The notes under the pieces were generated by a model. That model was not told where the DNA came from. It did not search any database and was given only the letters and a program-made list of their open reading frames with translations. A stretch of DNA of 64,000 bases from positions 434,001 to 498,000 of the forward strand of contig NZ_OY760503.1 of assembly GCF_963663645.1 (NCBI RefSeq). Reading direction: 5' to 3'. Shown here one piece after another: positions 1 to 8,636 of this stretch (the stretch's first letter is position 1; the number at the start of each line of letters is the position of its first letter). This stretch comes from an uncultured Trichococcus sp. Its GTDB lineage: Bacteria; Bacillota; Bacilli; Lactobacillales; Aerococcaceae. The position numbers and the translations under genes are program-made.

Positions 1-866
1 GCAATCGGCATAAAGGACAGGATTCCGATTACCGCGACTTTTGCGGGATCCCCTAAAATCCATTGTGCGTAAAAGATATTGATGCCGCCCAAACCGGAAC
101 TGATGAAGCCGATCATCATGTAAAGAATCATGATGATCCAGTATTTATTCTGCAGCAGTGCTTTGATGTTCGTTTTCAACGGCACCTTTTCGACAGCAAC
201 AGTAGTTTCGATGACACGTTCCTTTGAATTTTTGAATAAGAGCAATAACAATAGTGATGAAATAACCCCGAAAACAACCGCCATCCAGGTCCAAGCCTGT
301 TTATCGCCACCGAAGAAAGTGACAATCGGCAGCACCGCTGCAGTCACTCCCATCGCCCCCACAAACCCAGCAAGCGTACGTGATGTCGAAAGATTGCCGC
401 GATCGACAGGATTCGAGGTCGTCGTACCGATCATTGCGTTATAGGGAACCATCGTCGCTGTGTAGACACCAGCCAAAGCGATCACATAAGTAACGAAAGC
501 ATAGACGGCTTTGCCCGTCGATCCCAGGAAATCCGGAGAAGTGAACAGAAGTATCATTGCCAAGGCATACGGTAATGCCATCCATAAAATCCAAGGTCTG
601 GCCTTTCCGTGTTTCGAACGCGTCTTGTCGACGAGCGCGCCCATCGCCAAATCGGAAGCGCCATCAAAAAGTCGCGCCCATAAGAGGATATTGCCGACGA
701 TGACTGCGCTCAGGCCGATTACATCGGTATAATAATAAGTGATGAAGGAACTGGCGGTCGTCAGCATCAGGTTGGCTGCCAGATTCCCGAAGCCGAACGT
801 GAGCTTCTCGCTCAAAGGCATCTTGTTTTCGTCTGCTTGGGCCAAAATTCTTGTTTCAGTTGCCAT
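1..866 (-). CDS. GPH-family sugar:cation symporter (MFS), 3' end cut by the window
   Basis: The start is ATG at 866 with an AAAGGAG ribosome binding site just upstream; the gene runs off the left edge, so only about 288 N-terminal residues are visible. The protein begins MATETRILAQADENKMPLSE and continues with alternating hydrophobic helices. It carries the GPH-type segment LFDGASDLAMGALVDKTRSK (about residues 62-81) between helices 2 and 3, which marks glycoside-pentoside-hexuronide:cation symporters of the inner membrane. It follows the AraC regulator that ends at 963 in the same direction, so the regulator may control this transporter. The substrate cannot be read from the sequence. A weak cre-like sequence lies near 921-940. 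Confidence 0.85.
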   Translation of the reverse strand, partial: MATETRILAQADENKMPLSEKLTFGFGNLAANLMLTTASSFITYYYTDVIGLSAVIVGNILLWARLFDGASDLAMGALVDKTRSKHGKARPWILWMALPYALAMILLFTSPDFLGSTGKAVYAFVTYVIALAGVYTATMVPYNAMIGTTTSNPVDRGNLSTSRTLAGFVGAMGVTAAVLPIVTFFGGDKQAWTWMAVVFGVISSLLLLLLFKNSKERVIETTVAVEKVPLKTNIKALLQNKYWIIMILYMMIGFISSGLGGINIFYAQWILGDPAKVAVIGILSFMPI

Positions 867-962
867 AATTAAACTCTCCTTTGTTCTGTTTTGTTTACAC
901 CCTAATTAAACCGTTTTCGGCAAAGGCTTACAATGTCGTACGAACAGAATAAAGTGGTCAAA

Positions 963-1967
963 CTACAGGTCCCTGCGCAAAGCTTCATCGCGGACCTGCC
1001 CTGGCGTCTTGCCGTGCGCTTTCTTGAAGGACCGGAAGAAATAGCTCGTATCCAGGTAGCCGATTTCCTCGGAAATTTCCTCCATCGAATAATTCGAATA
1101 AAGCAGCAGATGATGCGCGTGCAGCATGCGTTGGCGCTGCAGCAACTGTTTGAAGGTATCCCCGGTTTCTTTTTTGATCAGGTTCCCTAAATAATTCTTG
1201 TTGAAGCCCAATTGCTGCGCCAGCATTTCCAAAGAAAGCGTGCGATAGTCTTTTTCGATTATGGCCAACGCTTCCGTGACAACCTGATTCTGGTGGCCTT
1301 GTTGCCCTTTCGTTTCCTCTTCGAACGTGCGCGCCAGTTCCATGAACAACAATGGCAGGTAGAGGTGGATCACTTCGATATTCGGTTCGGTTCCTCCGTA
1401 GTATTCCTCCAAGATGTACTGCATGAAAGTTTGTACTTTTACATTTTCTCCCGTCCGGAATACCAAAAACTGATCCTCTTCGTGGGTTCGTTGGCTTGCC
1501 AACACCAGAAACTCAGTCAATACCCCCCGTTTCCTCACAAGTTGCTGGAGAATTTTGGTGTTGATCGTCTCCACTTTCAACAGAACATTGATGAGGATGT
1601 CGTTTTCGCCCAGTGCCTGAAAGGAATGCGAGCTGCCCCGATCCAGCATGATGATGTCGCCTTCGGAGAGGACGATTTTTTCACCGCTCACTTCCTGGGT
1701 GCATGATCCGGAATACATATAATTCAACTCCAGAAACTGATGATGATGCAAGGGCATATCAGAATAGCGGTTGTGCTTGCGGATATGGACATCGCCTTTT
1801 TTGAAGAACATCTCCTCGCTCAGCAGGAAATCGCCATTTAAGCGGAACTTATTTCCACTCAAAATCAGTTCGTCGAGGATATCGGGATCCGTCACATTGA
1901 ACCCAGACTTCCGCTGCTCTTTTTCGACTTTGGTTTCTTCCCTTAAAAAATGGTCCAGTTCAAACAT
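963..1967 (-). CDS. AraC-family regulator with N-terminal cupin sensor
   Basis: A cytoplasmic sugar-responsive regulator of 334 residues if it starts at ATG 1967 (MFELDHFLREE), which has GAGGGGAG eight bases upstream. A longer reading to 2063 would run through the terminator of the preceding gene and is rejected. The N-terminal half contains a His-rich cupin stretch (HHHQFLELNYMYSG) that in this family binds the inducer. The last about 100 residues form two helix-turn-helix motifs, with FNKNYLGNLIKKETG in the first and the GYLDTSYFFRSFKKAHGKTP pattern in the second. It is clearly paralogous to the regulators at 9641-10639 and 25126-26082. It lies directly upstream of a GPH symporter and downstream of a GH3/pgmB pair, the likely targets. 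Confidence 0.88.
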   Translation of the reverse strand: MFELDHFLREETKVEKEQRKSGFNVTDPDILDELILSGNKFRLNGDFLLSEEMFFKKGDVHIRKHNRYSDMPLHHHQFLELNYMYSGSCTQEVSGEKIVLSEGDIIMLDRGSSHSFQALGENDILINVLLKVETINTKILQQLVRKRGVLTEFLVLASQRTHEEDQFLVFRTGENVKVQTFMQYILEEYYGGTEPNIEVIHLYLPLLFMELARTFEEETKGQQGHQNQVVTEALAIIEKDYRTLSLEMLAQQLGFNKNYLGNLIKKETGDTFKQLLQRQRMLHAHHLLLYSNYSMEEISEEIGYLDTSYFFRSFKKAHGKTPGQVRDEALRRDL

Positions 1968-2009
1968 TTTGTCGCTCCCCTCTCTCGTTGTCTCATCAAC
2001 CATTATACA

Positions 2010-2042
2010 GAAAAACCCAACCGGACTCATCTGGTTGGGTGC
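2010..2042 (-). terminator. Rho-independent terminator of the pgmB-GH3 operon
   Basis: On the minus strand ACCCAACC and GGTTGGGT form a stem around a short loop, followed by a T-run. It starts eight bases past the GH3 stop codon and precedes the AraC gene start at 1967. Confidence 0.8.
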
Positions 2043-2049
2043 ATAAAAT

Positions 2050-3729
2050 CTATCTGCGGGCATCCATCAGTCCACAATAAGGATCGATCGGACTCACGCC
2101 CTTGAAATCGCTCTTGCCGAGAAGTTTGGTGACCAGCGCTTCAATGATTATCTGATGATTGTCGTAGGCATTGATGTAGGTCCTCACCATCGGCACATCG
2201 ATCAGATGGTAGGGATTGCCCAGACTCGCGAATACGGTCGGCACTTCATCAACGAACCACGGGATATTGTTCCCTTGGCCAAAGAAAGTGTACCAGTTGA
2301 TTCTTGTCGTTGTGGCATTGCTATGGTTTTCGACATTGGCCAGATAGAGGACAGCATCATATTTGGAACGGAATTGGGAAACGGACTCGAACCCGGTCGT
2401 GAAATCTTCTGGCTGATACAACGTAACGCTGAAGCCTTCCTTTTCCAAAAGCGGCAGCACCTTGGAAAAAATCTGGCGGTTCGATTCCTCGTAAGGCCCT
2501 AGCAGTTGCAGCAACAGACGCGGTGTCGCTTCCGGGCGCAGCGGCAGATTGCCGGCCGTATCCTTGACGAGCGTGATGCCGTTGTCGGCGGCTTGCTTCG
2601 CCCACTCGACATATTGTTCCGTCTGCAGGACAGACAGCTCCTCTTTTTCCGGGACCAACAGTGCTTCCGCTTGTTTTTCAGGCAAGTGCAAGGCCGCTTT
2701 CATCGCCAAAATGCGGGTGACGGCTTCGTCGATCCGTTCCGAGGTAAGGATGCCGGCCGCAATCCCTTCCTTCATGAAGCGGATATCCTCCTCCAAGTCT
2801 TTGTTGAACAGAAAGATATCACATCCAGCCGCGATTGCTGTCGGAACTGCCAAACGCCGCTCCATCGCCGCGCAAAAACCGACCATCGGCGTGGCATCGC
2901 TTGTGATGACGCCATTGAATCCGAGTTCCTCGCGCAACAGTTCCTGCATGATGACCGGAGATAAGGTGGCCGGCAGAAAAGCATCTTCTTCTGATTTCTG
3001 GACCGCCGGCAAAGCGATATGGCCGATCATCACCGAAAGTGAGCCGGCTTCGATGAGGCCCGAATAGACTTTCCCATAGGTATTCCGCCATTCTTCAAGC
3101 GGCAAAGTGTTGACTGTAGTCACCAGATGCTGATCGCGGAAGTCGATGCCGTCCCCGGGAAAATGCTTGATCGAAGCCGCCACCCCGTTTTGCTGCACAC
3201 CTTCAACGAATCCTTGCGCATAGTTCAGGACAGTTTCGGGATTGCTGCCGTACGTGCGCACATTCGTGATCGGATTGTGGCAATTGTAGTCGATATCCAC
3301 CACCGGCGCAAAGGCCCAGTTCACGCCCACTGCCGAGCCTTCCTTGGCACAGACTTCACCGAGATGGTGTCCATAGCTGGCATCCTGTCCTGCTGCCAAC
3401 AACATCGGATTGCCGATGCGCGTGCCATCAATAGCGCTTCCTGTACCCCCCGCTTCCAAGTTGGCTGCAATCAGTAAAGGGATCTTTGCCTGTTGTTGCA
3501 GATAGCGGTGGGCTTGCTGCACTTCTTCGCCTTTTCCGGGACGGAACAGCAGTCCGCCGACTTTCTTGTTGGCGGCCAAATCAAACAGTGCTTTTTCATC
3601 CGTGGACATGCCGATCGGACAGAACAGCTGGCCCACTTTTTCATCCAATGTCAAGCTTTCCAAAGTTTGGTTCACCCATGCTATTTGTTCATCCTTCAGA
3701 TAAAAAGGATTCCCCTTCAAATCGATCAT
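2050..3729 (-). CDS. Glycoside hydrolase family 3, NagZ-like (beta-N-acetylhexosaminidase or beta-glycoside phosphorylase)
   Basis: A 559-residue GH3 enzyme without signal peptide, so cytoplasmic. The TIM-barrel domain covers about residues 10-345 and has the KHFPGDG motif at 188-194. The Asp-x-His dyad (D199, H201) is the acid/base loop typical of NagZ-type GH3 enzymes, and D278 in ITSDATPM is the expected nucleophile. Residues 346-559 form a second alpha/beta domain. Its start codon overlaps the stop of the beta-phosphoglucomutase gene (ATGA), so the two are translationally coupled. The family contains both hydrolases and His-dependent phosphorylases. The pairing with pgmB makes phosphorolysis of a beta-glucoside worth considering, but substrate and reaction are not proven by sequence. 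Confidence 0.85.
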   Translation of the reverse strand: MIDLKGNPFYLKDEQIAWVNQTLESLTLDEKVGQLFCPIGMSTDEKALFDLAANKKVGGLLFRPGKGEEVQQAHRYLQQQAKIPLLIAANLEAGGTGSAIDGTRIGNPMLLAAGQDASYGHHLGEVCAKEGSAVGVNWAFAPVVDIDYNCHNPITNVRTYGSNPETVLNYAQGFVEGVQQNGVAASIKHFPGDGIDFRDQHLVTTVNTLPLEEWRNTYGKVYSGLIEAGSLSVMIGHIALPAVQKSEEDAFLPATLSPVIMQELLREELGFNGVITSDATPMVGFCAAMERRLAVPTAIAAGCDIFLFNKDLEEDIRFMKEGIAAGILTSERIDEAVTRILAMKAALHLPEKQAEALLVPEKEELSVLQTEQYVEWAKQAADNGITLVKDTAGNLPLRPEATPRLLLQLLGPYEESNRQIFSKVLPLLEKEGFSVTLYQPEDFTTGFESVSQFRSKYDAVLYLANVENHSNATTTRINWYTFFGQGNNIPWFVDEVPTVFASLGNPYHLIDVPMVRTYINAYDNHQIIIEALVTKLLGKSDFKGVSPIDPYCGLMDARR

Positions 3730-4412
3730 CCTTCAACACGCTCCTTCATCGTCGTCACTTCGCGTACAATTTCTTCCAGGTTCAATTCTTTTGTAGCCGC
3801 CACTTCGATATCCGGAAGCCACTCAGCAAAGACAGTGATGGCGATGGCTACAGCGGGCATGCCCGCCCGTTTGATCCCTTCGATGCCAGCCAACGAGTCT
3901 TCGAAGCCGATGCATTCATGTGGTTCCAGACCCAAAGCCTGAGCCGCCCTTTCGAAAATCTCCGGATGCGGCTTGTTCTGTTTCAGAGATTCCGGATCGA
4001 CGACGGCATCGAAGGCAGCCGATAGACCCAGTCTTTCCAGAATGAGCGGCGCATTTTTGCTGGCGGAGGCGATCGCCATACGGTAGCCTGCTATTTTGGC
4101 CTCTTCCAGAAGCTCCGGAATCCCCGGCAGGATGTCCGCTGCCGTAATCTCCGCAATCAACTCCAGGTAATGCGCATTTTTTGCTTTCAACAGCTGTTCT
4201 TTTCCTTCCGAAACAAAGAGAAGGCTCGGCTTTTCAGCCAATATCAGTTCTAAGGATTCCGCCCTGCTAATGCCTTTGAGGCGCTCGTTCCATTCGAGGT
4301 CGATTGCGATCCCCAATCGATCCGCTATCCTTTTCCATGCCAAGTAATGCCGTTCCGCTGTATCGGTGATGACACCGTCCAAATCGAATACCAATCCTTT
4401 TATTTCGCTCAT
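3726..4412 (-). CDS. pgmB: Beta-phosphoglucomutase (HAD superfamily)
   Basis: A 228-residue protein that interconverts beta-D-glucose 1-phosphate and glucose 6-phosphate in the cytoplasm. The HAD motif FDLDGVITDT gives D10 as nucleophile and D12 as general acid/base. The cap region follows, then SASKNAPLILERLGL and the second acidic motif GFEDSLAGIEGIKRAGMPAV. Length matches the family. The last four bases overlap the GH3 start. The beta anomer it uses is made by inverting disaccharide phosphorylases of GH65 or by retaining phosphorolysis of beta-glucosides. No GH65 gene is visible, though one could lie left of the window. Confidence 0.9.
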   Translation of the reverse strand: MSEIKGLVFDLDGVITDTAERHYLAWKRIADRLGIAIDLEWNERLKGISRAESLELILAEKPSLLFVSEGKEQLLKAKNAHYLELIAEITAADILPGIPELLEEAKIAGYRMAIASASKNAPLILERLGLSAAFDAVVDPESLKQNKPHPEIFERAAQALGLEPHECIGFEDSLAGIEGIKRAGMPAVAIAITVFAEWLPDIEVAATKELNLEEIVREVTTMKERVEG

Positions 4413-4450
4413 TTGTCTGCTCCATTCGAAGAATCCTAGTTTACACCTTT

Positions 4451-4479
4451 ATCCTACCGAATTGGAGCATACCGAACAA
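4451..4479 (-). promoter_or_regulatory. Predicted sigma-70-type promoter of pgmB-GH3
   Basis: Minus-strand TTGTTC (4474-4479) and TAGGAT (4451-4456) are separated by 17 bases and point toward the pgmB start at 4412. Confidence 0.5.
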
Positions 4480-4540
4480 TAGCAGAACCAAAGCGGCTAC
4501 TGTCCAAATCACAGGTCTGTTCCTAAACGCCCGGAATAAC

Positions 4541-4585
4541 AAAAACATCCACACCGAGCAAATACAACCTGCTCGGCGTGGATGT
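4541..4585 (-). terminator. Strong terminator of the GH2-GPH operon
   Basis: A 16-bp stem (arms 4545-4560 and 4570-4585, one G-U type mismatch) with a 9-nt loop, followed on the minus strand by a T-run. It lies just after the stop of the symporter gene ending at 4594. Confidence 0.9.
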
Positions 4586-4593
4586 GGAATTTT

Positions 4594-5991
4594 CTAGTCT
4601 TCTTGCGCTTTGGATTTCATCAGATTTTTCATCTCTTCGATATCTTCATAGTGCTTCGCAACCGGATTGAAACGTAATGCTACCAACAGAATAACTGCCG
4701 TTATGGCAGGAGCACCAAACCTCAGGAAATTGATTGCTGTCATCGTGCTCTCCGGTTGATTGCCAATGGCACCTGCAACATAGCCTGAAATAGCCAATAG
4801 AGCTAAAATACCCGAATTTGTGATGGTGTTCCCAGCTTTCTGGGCGAATCCTTTGATCGATGAGATCAACCCGTTTGCGGAAATGCCTTCCTTAAACTGG
4901 ATGTAATCAATCGCATCATTCACGAGCACATTCACTAATGCGTTCTGCATCGAGGCGATGCTTGTAGCCAGGAAAGTCACCACATACAGGAACGTCAAAT
5001 TGCTCTTTCCGAAGAAAAACAGTAACGTATAGCAGATGATCGCCCCAACTTGCGTGAATACAAGCGCGCGTTGGCCTGTTTTGAATATTTTAAGCACAAT
5101 CGGCATCAGCACCATCATCGATACGAGCGCACCGATCGATACGATCCCCATGTATAAAGGAATCAGGTCCGGTCTCCCAAGATAGTACATCACATAGTAA
5201 ACGGAGGAACTGAACATCAAGCCATAGCCCACCGAAGCCATCAACCAAACGATCAAAAATGGTGTCAGTTCTTTGTGTTTCAACACTCGCTTCAAATCTT
5301 GTTTGACGGTAGTGTTCTCGATTTTAGTCAGATAGCGTTCTTTGGAAGTCTTGAATAGTGTCCAAAAAGAGAGGAATGAGAACAGGCCACAGATGAGCAT
5401 CAGCGGAATGAATCCGTTGCTGAATCCCATATTTTCCAAGAAGCTCGTGATAGTAGTGGTGAATGTTGCTCCAACAGTGAACATCAATGCCATCATACCA
5501 GCGCTCAGTGCAATAATTTTGTTTCTTTGTTCATTATCTTTTACAACCGCAGGCAACAGCGCCATGTGCGGCATCGTGTACATCGTGCCTGACATCCCAT
5601 ATCCGATGTAGATGATCAAGATATAGATGAACTTGCCTGTAGCACTGAAATCGGGATTCACCCACAGCATCGTTGCAAAGAACGTGAATAAAATCGGCGC
5701 CGGCACAAAATACGGTCTGTATCTTCCCCATTTGGAATTGGTTCGGTCCGCAATCACGCCCATTAGGGGGTCATTGATCGCATCCCAAAGCGTGGAAATG
5801 AGCATAATCAGAGAGGCTGCAGCAGCCGGCAGCAACATGGTGTCCGTCATGAATACAGCGAAATAAGTACTGATAACAGCGCCCGCCAGCATGGGTCCCC
5901 CATTCAGTGCAGACGCATAGGACCAACTGAATAGTTTGCTTACCTTCTCTTGAGGCTGTGCTATGCTTGTTTGTAATACTTTCTCTTCCAT
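4594..5991 (-). CDS. GPH-family sugar:cation symporter
   Basis: A complete 465-residue inner-membrane transporter with about 12 hydrophobic helices. The GPH signature WDAINDPLMGVIADRTNSKW lies between helices 2 and 3 (about residues 65-85). ATG 5991 is preceded by a ribosome binding site in the GGGGAGAAAATTT context. It lies 29 bases after the GH2 gene in the same direction and shares its terminator. Together they form a two-gene unit for import and cleavage of a beta-galactoside or related glycoside. It is a paralogue of the partial symporter at the left edge. Substrate unknown. Confidence 0.9.
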   Translation of the reverse strand: MEEKVLQTSIAQPQEKVSKLFSWSYASALNGGPMLAGAVISTYFAVFMTDTMLLPAAAASLIMLISTLWDAINDPLMGVIADRTNSKWGRYRPYFVPAPILFTFFATMLWVNPDFSATGKFIYILIIYIGYGMSGTMYTMPHMALLPAVVKDNEQRNKIIALSAGMMALMFTVGATFTTTITSFLENMGFSNGFIPLMLICGLFSFLSFWTLFKTSKERYLTKIENTTVKQDLKRVLKHKELTPFLIVWLMASVGYGLMFSSSVYYVMYYLGRPDLIPLYMGIVSIGALVSMMVLMPIVLKIFKTGQRALVFTQVGAIICYTLLFFFGKSNLTFLYVVTFLATSIASMQNALVNVLVNDAIDYIQFKEGISANGLISSIKGFAQKAGNTITNSGILALLAISGYVAGAIGNQPESTMTAINFLRFGAPAITAVILLVALRFNPVAKHYEDIEEMKNLMKSKAQED

Positions 5992-6020
5992 CGTAAATTT
6001 TCTCCCCTATCTATTGAATT

Positions 6021-8480
6021 TTATAGATTGCCTTTCGAGTCACTTACTGCGCTCAGCTGTCTTTCTGTTCCGCTCCCCTCAGCAACAGCTAGCTTGATTT
6101 CAGGACCTGCCGCAGCTTCTTTTTTGACAATCAGCAACGCCTTCCCTGAGAACAAGTGCAGCGCGTTCTCATTATCCTCTTCAGCATATGCCGGATTTCC
6201 GTTCCCCGTACCCAGAAGCGCACCATTTTTTATCGCTATGTCTAAAGCATTATTGGCCATGGGTACAACATTGCCCGCTCCATCTATCGCTTCCACCTTG
6301 ATCAGCTGCGTTTTCTCGCCGTCATATATGACTTCAGTCAGAAAATCCACTGCTTCTTTCGCGGTCACTCTTGCATCCGAAACCATCGCTTCTCCATTGC
6401 TGTATGCGATAGCCTTCAATTCACCCGGTATAAAATCAACAACCCAACTATTATGATGCTCACCAACTGATTGTTTCCCTTGACTATCATCGTTCACGAA
6501 CAGTTCCACTTCATCGCAATTGCTGAATACCCTGACTTCTACTTTGCCATCCTCATCAAAGGTCAGACCTTCCTTATTCCAGTGAGGCATGACATGAACC
6601 ATCGGCGTTTCTGTCCATTTTGATTGATAGTAGTAGAAGTAATCTTTCTCGAAGCCGCAAGTGTCCAGCACCCCAAATTGAGAGCCGATCCCTGGCCAGC
6701 CGAATGGCGCTGGTTCCCCTGCGTAATCAAAAGCTGTCCAAATGAAGGACCCGCCCATATAGGGATTTTGTTCAATGAAATCAAGGACCTCTTCCGGTCG
6801 TGCCGTCCCGCCAACACCGGGATCGCCTAGCTTGCGTTTTCCAGGCAACACCATTGAATACAAGGAACCAAAGTTATTCGTTTGACATTTTTCTGCATCA
6901 TCCTTATAGATGCCACGAGTAGAAAAGTAAGAAGCATTCTCTGTGCTCATCAGGGGTTGCTCTGGGTAATTTGCCTTGATTTTTTCCAGCCCTTCCCCCA
7001 TTACACCGGCCTCCGGGTAATTGACGCCAACCACATCGAAATTTGACATGTACTCCTCATCCACAATACCTTCCGGATTAAGCAATTCAGCTGAAACCAA
7101 CAAATGCTCATAATCTATCGATCGCATCAAAGCCGTCACTCTTTTGGCCATCCTGTGACCCAATTTAGTATTCCCGATCACTTCTTCGTTAGCTATCGAC
7201 CAAAAGCAAAGGGAGGCGTGATTACGCGTTCGCTTCACCATTTTTTCCAAATCGCGCAGTCTCCAAGGACTGGTTTCGAGAATACGGTTTTCATTCATCA
7301 CGATAATCCCCAGTCTGTCGCAACAGTCCAACAGGTCTTTACTTGCAAAGTGATGCGCGCTTCTGTAGGCATTTACCCCCATCTCTTTTAATTTCAGCAG
7401 CTTGAATGCCACGATGTCTTTGTTCAATGCGACACCTACGCCCGCAAAATCTTGATGCTCGCACACGCCTTTTAATAGGTAGTTGCTGCCATTCAGGAAA
7501 AACCCGTTCTTGTCGTAGGAAATTTTCCGGATTCCAAATGTAGTACTGCATTCATCAATATTTTTCTGCTCCCCGTGTATCCGGATGGTCGCTTCATATA
7601 AGTGGGGAGTCTCCGGCGTCCAAAGCTTAGACTGGTCAATCAAAAATTCCTTATTGACACTGATTGAACGCAACGGCTCAATTGTGATTTCATCAAATGC
7701 CACTTGTTGATCGCCAACATGCAACGCGGGCTTGACGGTCTGTGGTCTGTCTGTGCAGTTGACAAAGGTTGCTTCACAGCCAAGTACGGCATTTTCACCG
7801 ATTTCCTTTGTATAGATGTAGAAAGAGTCCTCCTCCACATATATTTTCGGAAGGAACTGTAAACGGACTTCTTTGTAGATGCCGGCACCCTCATACCACC
7901 ATCCTTCAGCCCCAGTAGTCGTATCAGCCCGGACCAGCAGCACATTCACCCCTTCATCACCGAATTTGGCTATTTCGGTGATATCGAATTCGAAAGGAGT
8001 GTAACCGCTTATATTATCACCCAAATAAATGCCGTTGAGCCACACCGAGGCCATCCGCATCACACCATCAAACTTCAACAAAATCCGATTTTCTTCCAGT
8101 GAGGCATCCAAGGAAAATGTTTTTCGGTAATACCCGATATTTTCCGGTTTGGAACCACTCATCAACAATCCCGGCGCATCCACATAGGGAACAGCCACTG
8201 ACCAATCGTGAGGAATAGCAATCCTGTCCCATTCTTCCGTCAGCTCTGAATCCATATCGGTTCCCGCCAGCATCCTCAAGCCTCTCTTTAAATCGCCTTG
8301 AGAGATGAGATTCAGAAAATGCTTCCCGCCTTGCCCGATCGTGATCTGTTCCCCATCTTCGCCTTTGAGCGGAGCGGTCAGGCCACCGATTGCCCCAGCT
8401 TTTTTAACTGTTTTTACGGGAGAGCCGATTTCTCCTAAGTGAAACCACCAGTCATCATTCAACTTCATTTCGTTTCGCAT
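6021..8480 (-). CDS. Glycoside hydrolase family 2, probable beta-galactosidase
   Basis: About 819 residues, without signal peptide. The start is set at ATG 8480 (MRNEMKLNDDWWFHLG), which has AAAGAGGG six bases upstream; a TTG six bases earlier is less likely. Domains in order are the sugar-binding jelly roll (about 10-200), an immunoglobulin-like domain (about 200-310), the TIM barrel (about 310-610) and C-terminal beta domains. The acid/base is E432 in WSIANEEV and the nucleophile E514 in LMSTENASY. The GGSFIWTAFDYAGEPAPFGW stretch is typical of GH2 beta-galactosidases, but beta-glucuronidase or other specificities are not excluded. It is followed by a symporter and lies opposite an AraC-family regulator. 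Confidence 0.88.
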   Translation of the reverse strand: MRNEMKLNDDWWFHLGEIGSPVKTVKKAGAIGGLTAPLKGEDGEQITIGQGGKHFLNLISQGDLKRGLRMLAGTDMDSELTEEWDRIAIPHDWSVAVPYVDAPGLLMSGSKPENIGYYRKTFSLDASLEENRILLKFDGVMRMASVWLNGIYLGDNISGYTPFEFDITEIAKFGDEGVNVLLVRADTTTGAEGWWYEGAGIYKEVRLQFLPKIYVEEDSFYIYTKEIGENAVLGCEATFVNCTDRPQTVKPALHVGDQQVAFDEITIEPLRSISVNKEFLIDQSKLWTPETPHLYEATIRIHGEQKNIDECSTTFGIRKISYDKNGFFLNGSNYLLKGVCEHQDFAGVGVALNKDIVAFKLLKLKEMGVNAYRSAHHFASKDLLDCCDRLGIIVMNENRILETSPWRLRDLEKMVKRTRNHASLCFWSIANEEVIGNTKLGHRMAKRVTALMRSIDYEHLLVSAELLNPEGIVDEEYMSNFDVVGVNYPEAGVMGEGLEKIKANYPEQPLMSTENASYFSTRGIYKDDAEKCQTNNFGSLYSMVLPGKRKLGDPGVGGTARPEEVLDFIEQNPYMGGSFIWTAFDYAGEPAPFGWPGIGSQFGVLDTCGFEKDYFYYYQSKWTETPMVHVMPHWNKEGLTFDEDGKVEVRVFSNCDEVELFVNDDSQGKQSVGEHHNSWVVDFIPGELKAIAYSNGEAMVSDARVTAKEAVDFLTEVIYDGEKTQLIKVEAIDGAGNVVPMANNALDIAIKNGALLGTGNGNPAYAEEDNENALHLFSGKALLIVKKEAAAGPEIKLAVAEGSGTERQLSAVSDSKGNL

Positions 8481-8530
8481 ACACAACCCTCTTTTTCTTG
8501 GTATCGCTTTATTCTCTTTGATAGTTACAT

Positions 8531-8558
8531 TTTACTTAAAAAGAGGACATGATATAAT
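8531..8558 (+). promoter_or_regulatory. Predicted promoter of the divergent AraC gene
   Basis: TTTACT (8531-8536) and a perfect TATAAT (8553-8558), 16 bases apart, point to the AraC-family gene starting near 8637. The region is shared with the GH2 promoter on the other strand. Confidence 0.55.
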
Positions 8559-8636
8559 GGTAGAAATCGACCCCAATCCGCTGCTCTATGTGAAAAATCG
8601 ACATCCGAAAAAGAATATGAAGGTGTGGAACAAACT

